Both the position numbers and the translations under genes were made by a program. From Salvia splendens (lineage: Eukaryota; Streptophyta; Magnoliopsida; Lamiales; Lamiaceae), in assembly GCF_004379255.2 (NCBI RefSeq), contig NC_056034.1, forward strand, positions 37,554,887-37,618,886: a DNA stretch of 64,000 bases, written 5' to 3'. Shown piece after piece: positions 44,860 to 56,599 of this stretch; the first letter of the stretch is position 1; each line of letters opens with the position of its first letter. A model generated the notes under the pieces. That model saw only the letters and a program-made list of their open reading frames with translations. It was not told where the DNA came from and did not search any database.

Positions 44860-47600
44860 CTGATAGCTAGCATCCTAAATACCTATTGTGGTCTAGACAC
44901 GTAATGCACTATGGTATCATGATAATTTACAATGCCAAAATATTATATAGAATCATACCTACTATAAATTCCATTGCTATCTTCCAAACGTAGACATGCA
45001 ATTTAGATCGACAAATAGGGGAATTAGAATCTAGCGGAAATCGAATCTTACTGCTGTTTAAATACTTGTCGAGGTTTTATCATTTATTAAATAAGTATAT
45101 ATATACATTTTTTAATTAGTGGTGCAATCTTTTCTACGTACAATAAAATTTCTACTCTTATAAGATTTGTGTAACATCGTTGATAGTTGTTATGGCTCTT
45201 AGAGCTCGGTAACGACATTTTTTTTGGGTATAATCAACTAATCAATCTTAAGTTGAGTCATTGATTGTTCAAATTCGTTTTTCTATAGCTAACAAAATTG
45301 AGCGCTTCCCCTATTCTACTAGATTATTGAGATGCTTTATTTACGTGGTTGTCTTTTTGTTATTAGTCTTTTTACATAATTAAATTCTTACTTTCCAAAT
45401 TCACCAATATTTATGAAATCTCTAAACCTGACAAAATTGTGAGAAAAATAATTGAATAAAACTAAAAGGATTAGTTTCATAAATCGATGAAAAAAATCCT
45501 ACAATTATTAGCGGTACGTGGTAGCGTTATTTATCATGAAAAAAATTGTACGTATCGAATTTAGTTTCACTTGTTGTGTGGCAAAAACTCAAAGTCCTCA
45601 TCATTAAAGAATTTTCCACTCAAACAAAATGAAAGTTTTTTTTTTAATATCCTGAAGATATATTTTTCTTTTTTCGAAAATTCATTAAATCCACTTATTT
45701 TCATCCACGTAGCATGCTTGTGGACGGCAGTTGAACAAAAATATAGTGTCAAATATGTTTGTATATGTAGAAGTGAACCCTATTAATTGATGTAACGATA
45801 TATATGTTGTCAGCTTATATAAAGCTTTTTTTGTCTTTTTCAAATTTGTGTAACACAAATGCATTTTGTTCCGGCCCTCATGCATTTCAAAGTTTCAAAA
45901 TTATGACCATATTGATGGATAGAAATAGTCCAAAATTAGTACACTCAAGTATGATCAATTATTATAGTTTATGACTAGATTTTTGTCATCCACTGACTAA
46001 GGGTAATGTGGAACACTTGTTGAATGTTACTGTATTTGTGTTTATTTCATTCATTTTAACAATAAAATTTCTATATGCATCATTATGCTGTCATATTCAA
46101 TTACTATAATTGACATGCACTAAATTGCAATTTTTTTTCGAGTTGACCGAGAAACGATGAAAAGAAATGTACTAGTACATGAATTTTCTTTTCCTTATCA
46201 TCTCCACGAAAAAAACAAACTGATTTGTAAATGGAGAAAGAGATGAAGTCGGCATTGCCAATATGATTTGAATGAGATTGTGTTACTTTAAAAATATCAT
46301 TTATATTTATGTGTAGGGTTCATATGCATCAAACTGCTAAATGTTGCTCATTATATAGTACTCCTAGTCTCACCGTCTCATTCAAGATGTTTACATTTGC
46401 TTTTTAATTTGTCTCACTTAAGATGCCCACTTTTCATATTTTAAAATAAATTCATCTCTCCTTTTTCATTATTAAAACACCCAATTACTACATTTCCTCT
46501 TTGTATTATATTACACTTAATATTTTTTTCTAAAACTCTGTGTCACTCAAAATTGTGGATATCTAGATTGAGACGGATGTAGTAGTATTCTAAAAATGTT
46601 AGGATGCATATATTCTAGAAATGTTGTGTTAATTCAGCGAAAGGCAACTAACTACTAGTATTAGTATTATTTTGACAAAAGTAAGAGGCATGCAGGAAAG
46701 ATACACATATACTCGTGTACAAGTATTATTCATCGTCTATGATCGATCCACTAAATACATGTGCATGTGTTTATATCTTTGAACTCTATGATAAAAATAC
46801 GACCAAATTGGCAATTTTAATGTGATTTAAGCAAATTATTTTTGTTTATTATTTCTACTAAATTATACTCTAATCTACTTATTATTGCTAGTAAATTAAA
46901 AGAACACAAGCAAATCCACTATAATACAAATACTAGTACAATCTTTTAAATAACTAAGATCTTAGATCCATATGTTTAAAAAAATCGATTGTGACACATA
47001 AGCCCATTTAAATTCCAACCCAACGTTTTTTAGTTTTAATTTCGTATAATAAAGCTGCATGATTGTGTAAAAAATTGCAATTAGAGTACTAAAATTCATA
47101 ATTTTGAAGTACTTCGATTTTTTTCAATTGACATTTTGTTTGTGTATATCATCTGATTATAGAGAACTGTTGTGAAATGCTGTTATATTGGGATAGAGAA
47201 TGGTATGTACAATGTGTGTGTGTGTGTGTGTGCGCTTTATGTCTCTTAATTATAGTTGTAATGATTTCTATACTCATTTGTGAATATAAACTAAAATAAT
47301 TAGACCGTTGATTTCAATTTTAGGATGTATTTTTGAATCAGTAATAATTAATTCACATATATACATCCGTCGTTTGTATGGTTTATGTAACTGAAAGTTG
47401 AATTTATGGCTTAGATTGGTGTTGTGAATGTGTGAGATAATGTCTTACTTATTATTTTATGATTCTGTTAAAGAAAGAGTCGGCCTTTTGCTTCTCTTGT
47501 GCTCTGTATTTTTGGTATGGATACAAGCATTGTTTGCACCACACAAAGTGTGGTTGGTGTACCCTTGAAAACTAATCAGACAGTCGATTGCACGTATAAT
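44860..47600. other. AT-rich intergenic region with one MITE and a GT microsatellite
   Basis: No gene found. (TG)n lies at about 47214-47232. Confidence 0.55.
46361..46585. mobile_element. Stowaway-like MITE, TA target
   Basis: Left end CTCCTAGTCTCACCGTCTCA and right end TTGAGACGGATGTAGTAG are inverted complements with gaps, flanked by TA (46359-46360 and 46586-46587). Confidence 0.75.
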
Positions 47601-47604
47601 GCAG

Positions 47605-47686
47605 TCAAACTAAGCAACCTCATGGATTTGCTTATGTCTGGTTCGTGGGAGAGGAGCATGCACAAGAAGCAGCCATGAACGGGCAG
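47605..47686 (+). pseudogene. Single RRM-like exon fragment
   Basis: Between an acceptor TAATGCAG (ending 47604) and a donor GTAAAC (from 47687) lies an 82 bp exon. After one phase base it encodes QTKQPHGFAYVWF followed by a helix-like EEHAQEAAMNGQ. This matches the RNP1 strand and second helix of an RRM (GFAYVxF...A..A...NG). I found no neighbouring exons with the first half of the domain or RNP2, and reading on past the donor stops after VNIVCP. It is most likely a gene fragment, possibly carried by a transposon. A real gene with distant exons cannot be excluded. Confidence 0.4.
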
Positions 47687-48048
47687 GTAAACATCGTCTG
47701 CCCTTGATTCATAAGATTGTCACTTGTCAGAAACTTTCTTGCTCACTTGGCTGAATTCATCTGCCTGTTCAGTTCTTTGAGGGAAGATTTATACATGTTG
47801 CCCTCGCAATGCCCGGTTCCTGCAAAATTCCTCAGAGGCCCAGCGTTTACAAATTCTAGGTGGCCTAATTCACCAAATAAACGTTTTTGGTGCTGTGGAT
47901 TGGTTATAGATTGATTGTGGTGTAGCATTCTCTTTTTTCTCTCTTTTTCTTTTTTCTTATAGGATAGAACTATGGCAGCGTGGTTTAGTAAGCTTGATAT
48001 AAATTTGGTCAATTCATACCACATACCACAACAAAATAACCACAAAAG

Positions 48049-48698
48049 TTAGGGATATCAATCGGGCCAGCCCGTCGGGTTTCGGGTCAATCGGGTTGTG
48101 ATTCCTTTCAGGTTATAAAAGTTCGACCCTAACCCTAAAGCTCGGGTTTCGGGCTAGCCCAGCGGATTATTCGGGTTGCTGCCGATAATATTAACCTGCG
48201 ATCAATCCAATAAATAATTATTAAAATTACTAATATTCATACAATGTAAAACATGTAATATGATATATTAGAGATATATGCTTAAACCTAATCATAAACA
48301 TGATCAAATACTAATACTTGAGATATTTCGTGGAATTTTAATGCATATTTTAAAAATTTTAATATTTTTTTAGTGAATTTGAAGTTTTTAATTTATTTAT
48401 CAATTATTATATTAATAAAAATTCAATATATAATTTGTATATTCAATTATAAAATTGAAAGTTATTTTTTTAGTTAAAATTAATTAATGAAGTGTCGAAT
48501 TAGGAGTAAGAAAAATAGAATAATAGAAATTTTATCAGGTTTTTGGGCTAGCCCATCTGATTTTCGGGTCTGGCCCTAACGGGTTGCGGGTTAATCGAAT
48601 TTTGATTTTATCGGGCTAGAAATTTCCAGCCCCAACCCTATAAATTTAGCGAGCTATTCGGGCCAACTCACGGGTTACGGGCTACATTGACATCCCTA
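48049..48698. mobile_element. Non-autonomous hAT-like element (MITE)
   Basis: The ends TAGGGATATCAATCGGGC and GCTACATTGACATCCCTA are inverted complements over about 13 bp. The 8 bp flanks are CACAAAAG (48041-48048) and CACAAAAC (48699-48706), one mismatch, fitting hAT. The interior holds repeated GGGTTTCGGGCTAGCCC-type motifs near both ends and AT-rich sequence in the middle; it is non-coding. Confidence 0.75.
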
Positions 48699-48779
48699 CA
48701 CAAAACCAAAAATACAAACTCGCTCATATCCAATTTTGCAACGAAGGGATGTCAATGTAGCCCGTAACCCATGAGTTGG
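48662..48779. repeat. Inverted repeat of two hAT right ends
   Basis: CCAACTCACGGGTTACGGGC at 48663 and on to 48697 is repeated in reverse at 48745-48779 (AGGGATGTCAATGTAGCCCG), a roughly 35 bp arm with one mismatch around a 47 bp spacer. The right arm is the end of a second hAT copy in opposite orientation that is cut off by the CACTA element starting at 48783. Confidence 0.8.
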
Positions 48780-50828
48780 TGCCACTACAAAATAAATGTT
48801 CATTTGCAAGCACCAATTTGGTTGCAAATAGGCACATGTGCTTGCAAAAATGGAGATTTGCAAGCAACATGCAAGCACCACAGGTGCTAGCCATTTGCTT
48901 CGTTGCAAAATTTGCAAGCATTTTTGCAAGCACATAGCTGAAAATTTGCAAGCACCTTGAATGTGCTCACTAATCTGGCCAAATGCTTGAAACTTGCAAG
49001 CACCGCATTGTGCTTGCAAAATGTCTGTTTTATTGGATAAAATATGCTCGGATATGCTGGTTTGCTATATTGTTATTTTTATTTTTTATTTGTTTTCCAA
49101 ATTATTATATAGATTTATTTATTAATTATTATCAATTGAATAAATAGAGTAAATGGAATTCAGAAATGTATTCAATTAAATAAAATTGTTTTACACACTT
49201 CATTGAGTCTACATTGCTTAATCTATCCTTAGCTTCCTTTCATTTGTAGGAATTGTTGAATAAAGGCTTTTCACTTGTTCTACCAATGCAGCAGTTTGTT
49301 TCTCTGAGCCTGCTCGCCTCTATCAGCACCACCGTCTTCGAGCATCCGTTCGTTTGCTTGATTGACATGTAACAAATCAACAAATCAGTACGATAAGAAT
49401 GGTAGGAATGACTAATTTATAAAAACTTGGAGAATGTTAAGTCCAAAGGTTATAGTAGTAAACAATTTTCAAGGCTAAATTAAGCAAAACAGAACATGGA
49501 AATGATCATTTGCAAGCTTGGCATGACAATAGGGAAAACAACTAAAATCCTAAAGTAAGATATAGTTCAGAATGACTAGAAACAAATATTTTACATATGC
49601 ACAAAACTTTAAAAAGTGTAGACAGTTCTGTTCCCTTGATAGGCATGTCACATAAATCTACCGATCTTCTGCATTTCCTATAAATACTAATTCCTCTATA
49701 CATAAATTCAAACATACACACACACACACACACACACATATAGAAGAGAATGAACGAAAGAGAGGGAACTTTACAATAACATTGGAGGAGCCGTCGACAT
49801 TTTCTTGCTATAAGTGAAATAGCTGCAGGGAGTAATCCGGAATACATCCTGAGAGTTACTACTTAATATTAGAGTAAGCCTCATACTTTGTCTTTGTAAA
49901 CATCTACAACAGTTTAGTTTTGGTGCCTGTACAAATAAAATGTGTTTTGCCGTAAGAAATAAAACGGGATAGTCAACAGATCTCTTATTTTGTCAACTAA
50001 TTCACCAAGGGGCGAGGTGCACATTAATATATTATCCATGATATGCAAGAAAAGCAAATTAGAAAGAAAGATAAAAGGCAGCATGCATAGCAGAATATAA
50101 TTCCATTTCCATTTAGAGCAGGGATAATGCATAATTTATAGCAAACTCTTCCATCATGCTATAAAATATGGCGATTATTGACTTACCATGTTTGAAAAGG
50201 CCGAATTAGACAACGGCTTTCTTGGCATTCAAAATTGTAAAATCTGCACAACAGAATATAGTTCCATTTCCATTTAGAGTAGTGATACAAGTTGCACTGA
50301 TAGCAGTATGAAGCAGAAGTGATCAAAATTCTCAAATTTGAATCCAATCTATGATCACTAAAGTGTAAATAATGTGGTATTGTTAAAGAAGATTAGGAGC
50401 AAGGATAACCTGATTGAAGAAGGGTGCAAATTCCTTGTTTGAGCTCCTTAAGGTATATCATAACTTATGCCTCTGTGCCCTTCTACTTGTCAATAGTTTA
50501 GACCTTTGATCACTCACAATATTTTTGGCCTCTGTCTAGAAACATGGAGTTTTCCAACAACATCATATAAAATACTTGTCACTAAGCAAATATAAAACCC
50601 AAACAATTTGTCAAGGGGTTATGTTAGTTGTGCAAATCACATAATGGTGGTAAGACTCTTAGATACAGAATTACCTCAACAAAGATCGAATGAAGCCAAT
50701 TAGTAGTAGAATCCATTGAGTAAAGCAGATGAAGAATAAGATAGACCATAAACCAAGTGCGTCATAGTTACATCATTAATGGATAGATTTAAATTAGAGA
50801 AAAAAGAGGTTTTAAATCTGGATCTTAC

Positions 50829-51330
50829 TTGAGCAATGTCATTATTGGTGTCTCTGGCGTATATGGCTCATGATCGCTCAAACCAGCTGCCTTCAATCCT
50901 AAAATCACAGCGATCCTCTTTGGAATTAGCAACCATGGACATATCCAGCTTCGTCTTGAACTGAATCATCGATGACTTTCTCACACTAAAAAAAGCATAT
51001 TCTTTGAATCCACTCTCCTCTGAAAACCTGCCATCTCCTATGCGCCGTCAGAAGTTGCACGATCGAGATATAGATTTGATCAATTGACTCAGACGACCGA
51101 GATTTAGATTTGATCAATTGATTCAAACGATCGAGATTTAGATTTGATCAATTGATTTAGATTTAGATCTGATAAATCAGTTACCTTTTGCTGGAAGGTG
51201 ATGATAGGGTTACCGGCGGCGTCGAGCAAGACGGCGGTTGTGGAGGCTGAAGACTTTTCCTCTGATCCTGAAAACTAGGTTTCCGTTGAGGTCTGTAATT
51301 CCGAAAGTTATTCTAGAGTCATCGGCATCT
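50829..51330 (-). pseudogene. Captured LURP-one-related (LOR) gene fragment, two exons
   Basis: LOR proteins have a tubby-like beta-barrel and include Arabidopsis LURP1, linked to defence responses. On the minus strand the first exon (about 51330-51185) reads ITDLNGNLVFRIRGKVFSLH then, after a small frameshift, LLDAAGNPIITFQQK, and ends at a GTAACT donor. The second exon (50985-50829) follows a TTTTTTTAG acceptor and reads KSSMIQFKTKLDMSMVANSK and CDFRIEGSWFERS, then a TGA where a Cys codon is expected, then AIYARDTNNDIAQ before a GTAAGA donor. The third exon and the N-terminus were not found. Splice sites are preserved, so genomic DNA was captured, not a transcript. The frameshift and stop exclude a working protein. 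Confidence 0.85.
51061..51162. repeat. Three 34 bp tandem repeats in the captured LOR intron
   Basis: GATTTGATCAATTGA-centred units start at 51061, 51095 and 51129, each 34 bp, with few differences. Confidence 0.85.
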
Positions 51331-51724
51331 TAGGCCGCAGATCGGTGGTGGTGGACTTTTTTTTCGTCGAAAGGCCACGAACGCAGCGGCGTGTGACTAT
51401 CGGAAACAGGGGAGATGAAGATAAATGTTTAAAATAAATTGGGTTTTATCTTGCGCCAATATTTGCTATAAAATGCGGCCAAACAAATTATTTACAAAGA
51501 ACTACTACCAAAGTTGCGAGCACATCAGTACTCGAAATGGAAGCCAATGCGACAATGGTCTTTTTGCGAGTGCCATTTGCTCGCAAACCAATGGTTATTT
51601 AGAAAGTGGTAGCTATTTTTCATTTTGCTCGCAATTGTGCTTGCAAAAACCGTCATAATTTGTAAGCACACGATGTGCTTGCAAATAAGTGCTCGAAAAT
51701 GAGCCTTTTTTTTGTAGTGAAAAA

Positions 51725-52450
51725 CAATAACAAAAAAAAGTACTGTAACAAATTAAAACTTAACATGCAACAAAAAGTATAATGATCTTCCACCATTCAA
51801 ACTCTGAAAAACATTCGATCGATTCAAATTTATGTACCCATTTTTTGAAAATACAAAAAATTAACGCAAGAATATCAGTGTCCGGATTTTGGCGCGAAAT
51901 TGCCATCGAAGTAGTGCACTATCTAGTTCATTTGGAAGCCAACAAAAAGAAATTGACGATCATAAACATTTTTCCTAAAGCTATAAAAATTCAGCTATAT
52001 TTGTTAAAACTGATGGCTGAATATTAATTTTGACAATCCTACTAGATTATTCTAGATTTCGCCTCTATATAAGTAAAAAAACAATAACTAGAGATCAAAT
52101 AGAAAATATATCAATCGAAATCAGTAGAATTAGTATATCTGAATTAATAAAATACTGAATCTAACATGAAATACAATAAATAATAAATATAGAAAATAAT
52201 ATCAATCGAAACTGTTCGAATTGTGAATAAATAAAATCATGAGTATACTTTGAAATAGAATAAATAAAAACCAGTAAATCGAAAATATATCAATTAAAAC
52301 AATTCGAATTAGATTAGTATGTGTACATGAATATAAATAATGACTATAACCATAAATAGAATAAGAAAAAATACATTAAATACGCAGATTAGAAGGAGAT
52401 TTATACGGACTGAATAAAATAAAGAATATAAGTAAATAAATGAGAGGCTT
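51725..52450. other. AT-rich upstream region of the CNNM-type gene
   Basis: It holds an 81-residue open frame (51782-52027) without a recognisable domain and A-rich repeats of ATCAATCGAAA-like motifs. No convincing TATA box was placed. Confidence 0.45.
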
Positions 52451-52471
52451 TGAAAGAGAGAACGAGGAAGA

Positions 52472-55400
52472 ATGCAATTAATCAATGGTGTGGCGCTGCT
52501 GAGAATATTGTATACGAAAGCCGCGGCGGCCACCGTATCGACGTCGACAGGTATAGAATTCGGCACGTTTCTTTGGTACAGCTACGCCGGAATATCATGC
52601 TTCTTGGTAGTCTTCGCCGGAATTTGTTCGGGCCTCACCTTGGCCCTCATGCCCTTGGGACAAGTCGAGCTCGAGGTCCTCCGCCGCAGTGGTTCCCCAT
52701 CCGAGAAGAAACAGGCTGGTCAGCCCTCTTTTCGATGCCACATTTGCTACAGAGTACCCTTGTCTTTAGAATTCACACACACACAGAGAGTAATTTGAGG
52801 GTTTCTAAAATTAATGGTTGTCGTTGTGCTTTTGTGAATAATGATTAAATATTTAGTATATAGTCTTCACTCAGTCTATGCAATAAACATGTAGTCATGA
52901 TTCTGAGATTGGTGAAAAAAGGAATGGATAATTGATGACAGTGAATGAATGGTGAGATTTTGATTTATAGCTGCAGTTAGAAATTAGGGATTTAATCTTC
53001 TGTCATAATCGTCATTTAGTATATTTTTGCTGACATGCATTTAGTAATTAATCGTATGTTAATATTCAATGCAAATGGTTAATTATATCTGGATAATATG
53101 AGCTTTGCATAATTATCTGTTAATTCTGAATAATATAACATCCTTTTGTTTTGTTTGGTGAGAAACGTTTCTGTTTCACTTTGGATTGATGGTAGTATTA
53201 TTGGTTGCAGTTGCAATACTTCCAGTGGTTCAGAAGCAGCACCAGCTTCTTGTGACATTGCTTTTATGTAATGCTGTTGCAATGGAGGTAGCGATTTTTG
53301 TGCTAATATCAATTTTTCATTTGAGATCAGTAAAGCAAATAACCTTAGATATTGATAGAAGTAGGTAGTTGTGGAAATAAACAATAAGGCAAAGTGAGAA
53401 GAGAAGTCAGTTTGAGTTATGAAAGACCAGAACATGGAATTGAAATAGTATCGAATTTGTTTAAACCTCAAAATATTCTTCATTTTGTATTTCATTGAAT
53501 GGCTGTGCTCAAGTTCCGTCTATGTTGCAGGCCCTTCCACTGTACTTGGATAAGATGTTCAATCCATTTGTTGCCATTATAATGTCCGTGACTTTTGTTC
53601 TAATTTTTGGGGAGGTATTTACTCAATAGTGTCTCCTAGTATTAAATGTTTTCATCTTTGTAGTTGCTTTCACTATACTAATAATAAATGCTATCCTGGT
53701 TTCATCTTGTCAGGTTATTCCTCAAGCCATATGTGCTAGATATGGGCTTGCTGTGGGTGCAAATTTCATTTGGCTAGTGCAAGTAATGTTGGTTATATGC
53801 TATCCTATTTCTTACCCGATTGGAAAGGTATGTCATCATCAGAAAGTGAAGAAATTTCACTTCTGTTTTCTATTGTATCTCAGACTAGCCAAGTCCCATT
53901 CAGCTGATCTGAAATAAACTCAGAAACTCAGCTTATTTGCGTCGACTCTGATACAAAAATGTGATTCCACTTAACATTTTCATCACATTACGTCCATTGA
54001 GATCAGGATGCGTCTCACTTTCATATCTTTGTAAAGTAGCATTCTTTTGAATCAGGATTTAGTTTTTCCTACTTTAGAATCTTGAATATTTGTCCAATCT
54101 GTTTCTAGTCGTACAATAGTATCGCATTACATGTTTAGTCTCTTTTCTGTATTTCTAGCTACTGGATTGGGCGCTTGGACATAGTGAGCCACTTTTCAGA
54201 AGAGATCAGTTGAAGGCTTTTGTGTCTATTCATGGAGAGGAGGTACTACTACATGTTGTTGATCTGATTAAGTCGTAGGATTATTGTTCTGCTTCAACAT
54301 CATTAAGCAGTCATTTTATCTGTAGGCGGGGAAAGGTGGCGAACTCACACATGATGAGACGACTATTATCAGTGGAGCACTAGATTTAACCAAGAAGGTA
54401 TGATTGGAAGCTTGATTTTCTCTTTACCAGAATTTTTTTCTGTTGAAACCATGCCTGTTTTTTATTCCTGTCTCTGATTCTCTTCTATGACTCATATAGA
54501 TCGCTGAGGAGGCCATGACGCCAATAGAGTCTACATTTTCTTTGAATTTGGACTCAAACTTGGACTGGTAAAGATCACTTGCGTTTTTCTTATCTTTATC
54601 CAGTATTTAATCTTGTGATTCGTCGCAAAGATATAACTAGATGTTCTTTCAGGGAAGCTATTAGTAGGATCATGGCTAGTGGCCATAGTCGAATTCCTGT
54701 CTATCATGGGAGCCCAAGGAACATCATTGGAGTTTTACTGGTAAGGGTTTTCCGGAATTGTACATGTTTTTCTGTAACCACAAAGTCTAAGTTTTGAAAT
54801 ATATGCACTATTAGGTAAAGAGTCTCCTCACAGTGAGACCAGAAACAGCTACACCAGTAAGCAATGTTTCCATTCGTAGAATCCCTTGGTAGGTATTTGA
54901 ACTTTTTCATACATATAAACATTTTCATATACAAAGATTGATATACTGGATTTTGTTTTGAACTATTTTCACAGTGTTCCAGCAGATATGCCTCTGTATG
55001 ACATACTGAACGAGTTTCAGAAAGGCAGCAGTCACATGGCTGCTGTGGTAAAGTCGAAAGGAACTAGAACAAGGCCTTTGTTTGTTGAAGCTAGGAATGA
55101 GAACTCAAACATGGACTCCAGCTTGATCATTCCGTTGCTGTCAAATAGAGTGGACAAGACAGATAGTGTAGCTATTGATATCTACCCGGACTCAACGCCG
55201 AGTGAATCAGAAGATGGTGAAGTTGTTGGCATCATCACTTTGGAAGATGTATTTGAAGAACTTCTGCAGGTATATATCACTTTTATCATGTTATTTACTT
55301 TATTTCACTTTTTTTGGTGGAAGTTGTGATGTTAATTGTTATTGCAGGAGGAAATTGTTGATGAGACTGATGAATTTGTTAATGTGCACAAAAGGTAACT

Positions 55401-55675
55401 AACTCCCTTTGGTTAAGAAGTGTGTTTGAACTGCAAAACATAAATTTTTTTTTGGTGCAGAATACGCGTGATGGCAGCTGCTTCATTGGTGCAATCTCCA
55501 TCCTTTAGGAGGATAGCTATGCAGAAAGGAGTTGTAAGTAATTTATGTTTTCTGTAAAAAAATTGTGTCTTCAAACCAAGATGCATTAGTAGAACCAAAA
55601 AAGATTATTTGTTGATTTTTTAGAAAAACCGTGCTTATTTTTGTCTCTGTGTTGCTTCAGTATAAACCGCGTTAA
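52472..55675 (+). CDS. CNNM/DUF21 and CBS-domain membrane protein (At4g14240-like)
   Basis: Thirteen exons follow GT-AG rules: 52472-52718, 53211-53287, 53531-53614, 53714-53827, 54159-54242, 54326-54397, 54500-54567, 54653-54740, 54815-54888, 54975-55269, 55348-55394, 55461-55533, 55661-55675. They sum to 1338 bases in one frame, giving 445 residues. DUF21 transmembrane segments include FLWYSYAGISCFLVVFAGIC, FVAIIMSVTFVLIFGEVIPQ and NFIWLVQVMLVICYPISYP. The CBS pair follows: EEAMTPIESTFSLNL, GHSRIPVYHG, NIIGVLL, then SSHMAAVV and GEVVGIITLEDVFEELLQEE. Animal CNNM and bacterial CorC relatives act in Mg2+ transport; the plant proteins are presumed membrane cation-handling proteins, not proven. 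The model ends YKPR, which may be short (see findings). The start is the only ATG opening the frame before the first membrane segment. Confidence 0.9.
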
Positions 55676-56190
55676 ATCCCAGAAAATCAAATGAGTTCGG
55701 CTCCCCTGCATCGTCATTTGTAAGCAGCTTTGGGGACGCACATTCTTCAAATGATCGATGAAGAGAGAGGGCTGCTGGAGTTGAGTCCATTTTGTTGGTA
55801 GAGAAAGTAGGTGTATATTCTAATGTTTGGTAGGAGTACATAACAAATCAATAGGAATAGTCTGAACTCAGCTTCATAATTTGAATCAAATGGAGTTGGA
55901 TGAATTGTTGGTTATATATCAGCCTTACAGTAGAGAAACAGCTAGTTTACTTTATCCAATTCCAGCAACAAATAATTGACATAGTTATTCTTTTTGGTGG
56001 TGATGTTTCAATTATTATATTCTACTAACTAAAATCACTCTATTTGAGACCCAGAAGTATAACATTACAATCTTATTGAATATACAAAATTTGGCTATAT
56101 TAATTCCTATTAGCTAGAATAATCCCATTGTACCTTTACATTATAGCATCACATCCTCAGCACAGACACAATTCCATGTTGATGATCTCC
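55676..56190. other. 3' region of the CNNM-type gene and of the convergent DVL gene
   Basis: It contains the likely 3' UTRs of both convergent genes. A frame from 55672 encodes LNPRKSNEFGSPASSF and on to a TGA near 55768, directly after the annotated stop. Confidence 0.5.
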
Positions 56191-56195
56191 TTTTG

Positions 56196-56339
56196 TCAGT
56201 CCTCGAAGCTCACTGCTTCGAGCTTCAACCGTATGAGAATGACGGAGCACCTCCACATGATGTGGAGGCGCGTCCTCTGCTCTTGGAAGTAGCGCGAACA
56301 CTTCTGCCATACACGGAGCTTCTGTCGAGCTAAGCCCAT
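56196..56339 (-). CDS. DVL/RTFL (ROTUNDIFOLIA-like) small peptide
   Basis: DVL/RTFL peptides are short plant-specific proteins; overexpression in Arabidopsis changes cell proliferation and organ shape, and they associate with the plasma membrane. This intronless 47-residue frame begins MGLARQKLRVWQ and contains QKCSRYFQEQRTRLHIMWRC followed by SVILIRLKLEA. That fits the family core K-C-S...EQR.R.YI.RRC...L. The aromatic Tyr after R-L is His here, and the usual C-terminal Cys-Trp-His is absent. A TATA run (56462-56471 on the plus strand) lies about 125 bp upstream of the ATG on the minus strand, leaving a leader of about 100 bases. The gene converges on the CNNM-type gene. It is too short for most gene finders, so it may be unannotated. 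Confidence 0.75.
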   Translation of the reverse strand: MGLARQKLRVWQKCSRYFQEQRTRLHIMWRCSVILIRLKLEAVSFED

Positions 56340-56461
56340 TGATTGCCACACAACTAAGATGAAGATCAACGTAGGCAAATGAACAAAAAGTAGTCGTATA
56401 TGACTCTTGAATTCAACAAGTTTATGAATGAATACAATGAAATTATGAGGTGGTGTGGTGG

Positions 56462-56471
56462 ATATATATAG
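56462..56471 (-). promoter_or_regulatory. TATA box of the DVL/RTFL gene
   Basis: CTATATATATCC on the minus strand, about 125 bp upstream of the start codon, followed by a CT/AC-rich leader. Confidence 0.55.
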
Positions 56472-56599
56472 AGGTGGAGAAATGTGGAAGGAAGGTGGTT
56501 GACAGGTGTCAAGGGGAGATTGGACGGGTGGGGATGCCAGCTCAACTGGTGCATTGAAAAGGACTTATCAAATTTCATTCTCATAGTGAAGAAATGGAC

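Larger units (their letters stand above)
48783..51719. mobile_element. CACTA (En/Spm) element with captured gene exons
   Basis: The left end is CACTACAAAATAAATG and the right end, reversed, CACTACAAAAAAAAGG. Subterminal regions contain many copies of TGCAAGCA and its variants on both strands (at least eight in the first 240 bp), the usual CACTA transposase-binding pattern. No intact transposase is present. The 3 bp flanks are TGC and AAA, so the target duplication is lost or altered. The interior carries two exons of a LURP-one-related gene, a 3 x 34 bp repeat and a (CA)n run at 49715-49738. Confidence 0.88.

Noticed and set aside
47717..47914. 65-residue open frame downstream of the RRM-like exon
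   Set aside because: No domain and no continuity with the RRM reading frame.
49201..49375. Remnant of a CACTA transposase in the left part of the CACTA element
   Set aside because: The minus-strand translation is Gln/Glu-rich with stops and lacks a motif strong enough to assign.
53079..53495. 138-residue minus-strand open frame
   Set aside because: It is antisense to introns and exon 2 of the CNNM-type gene and lacks any known motif.
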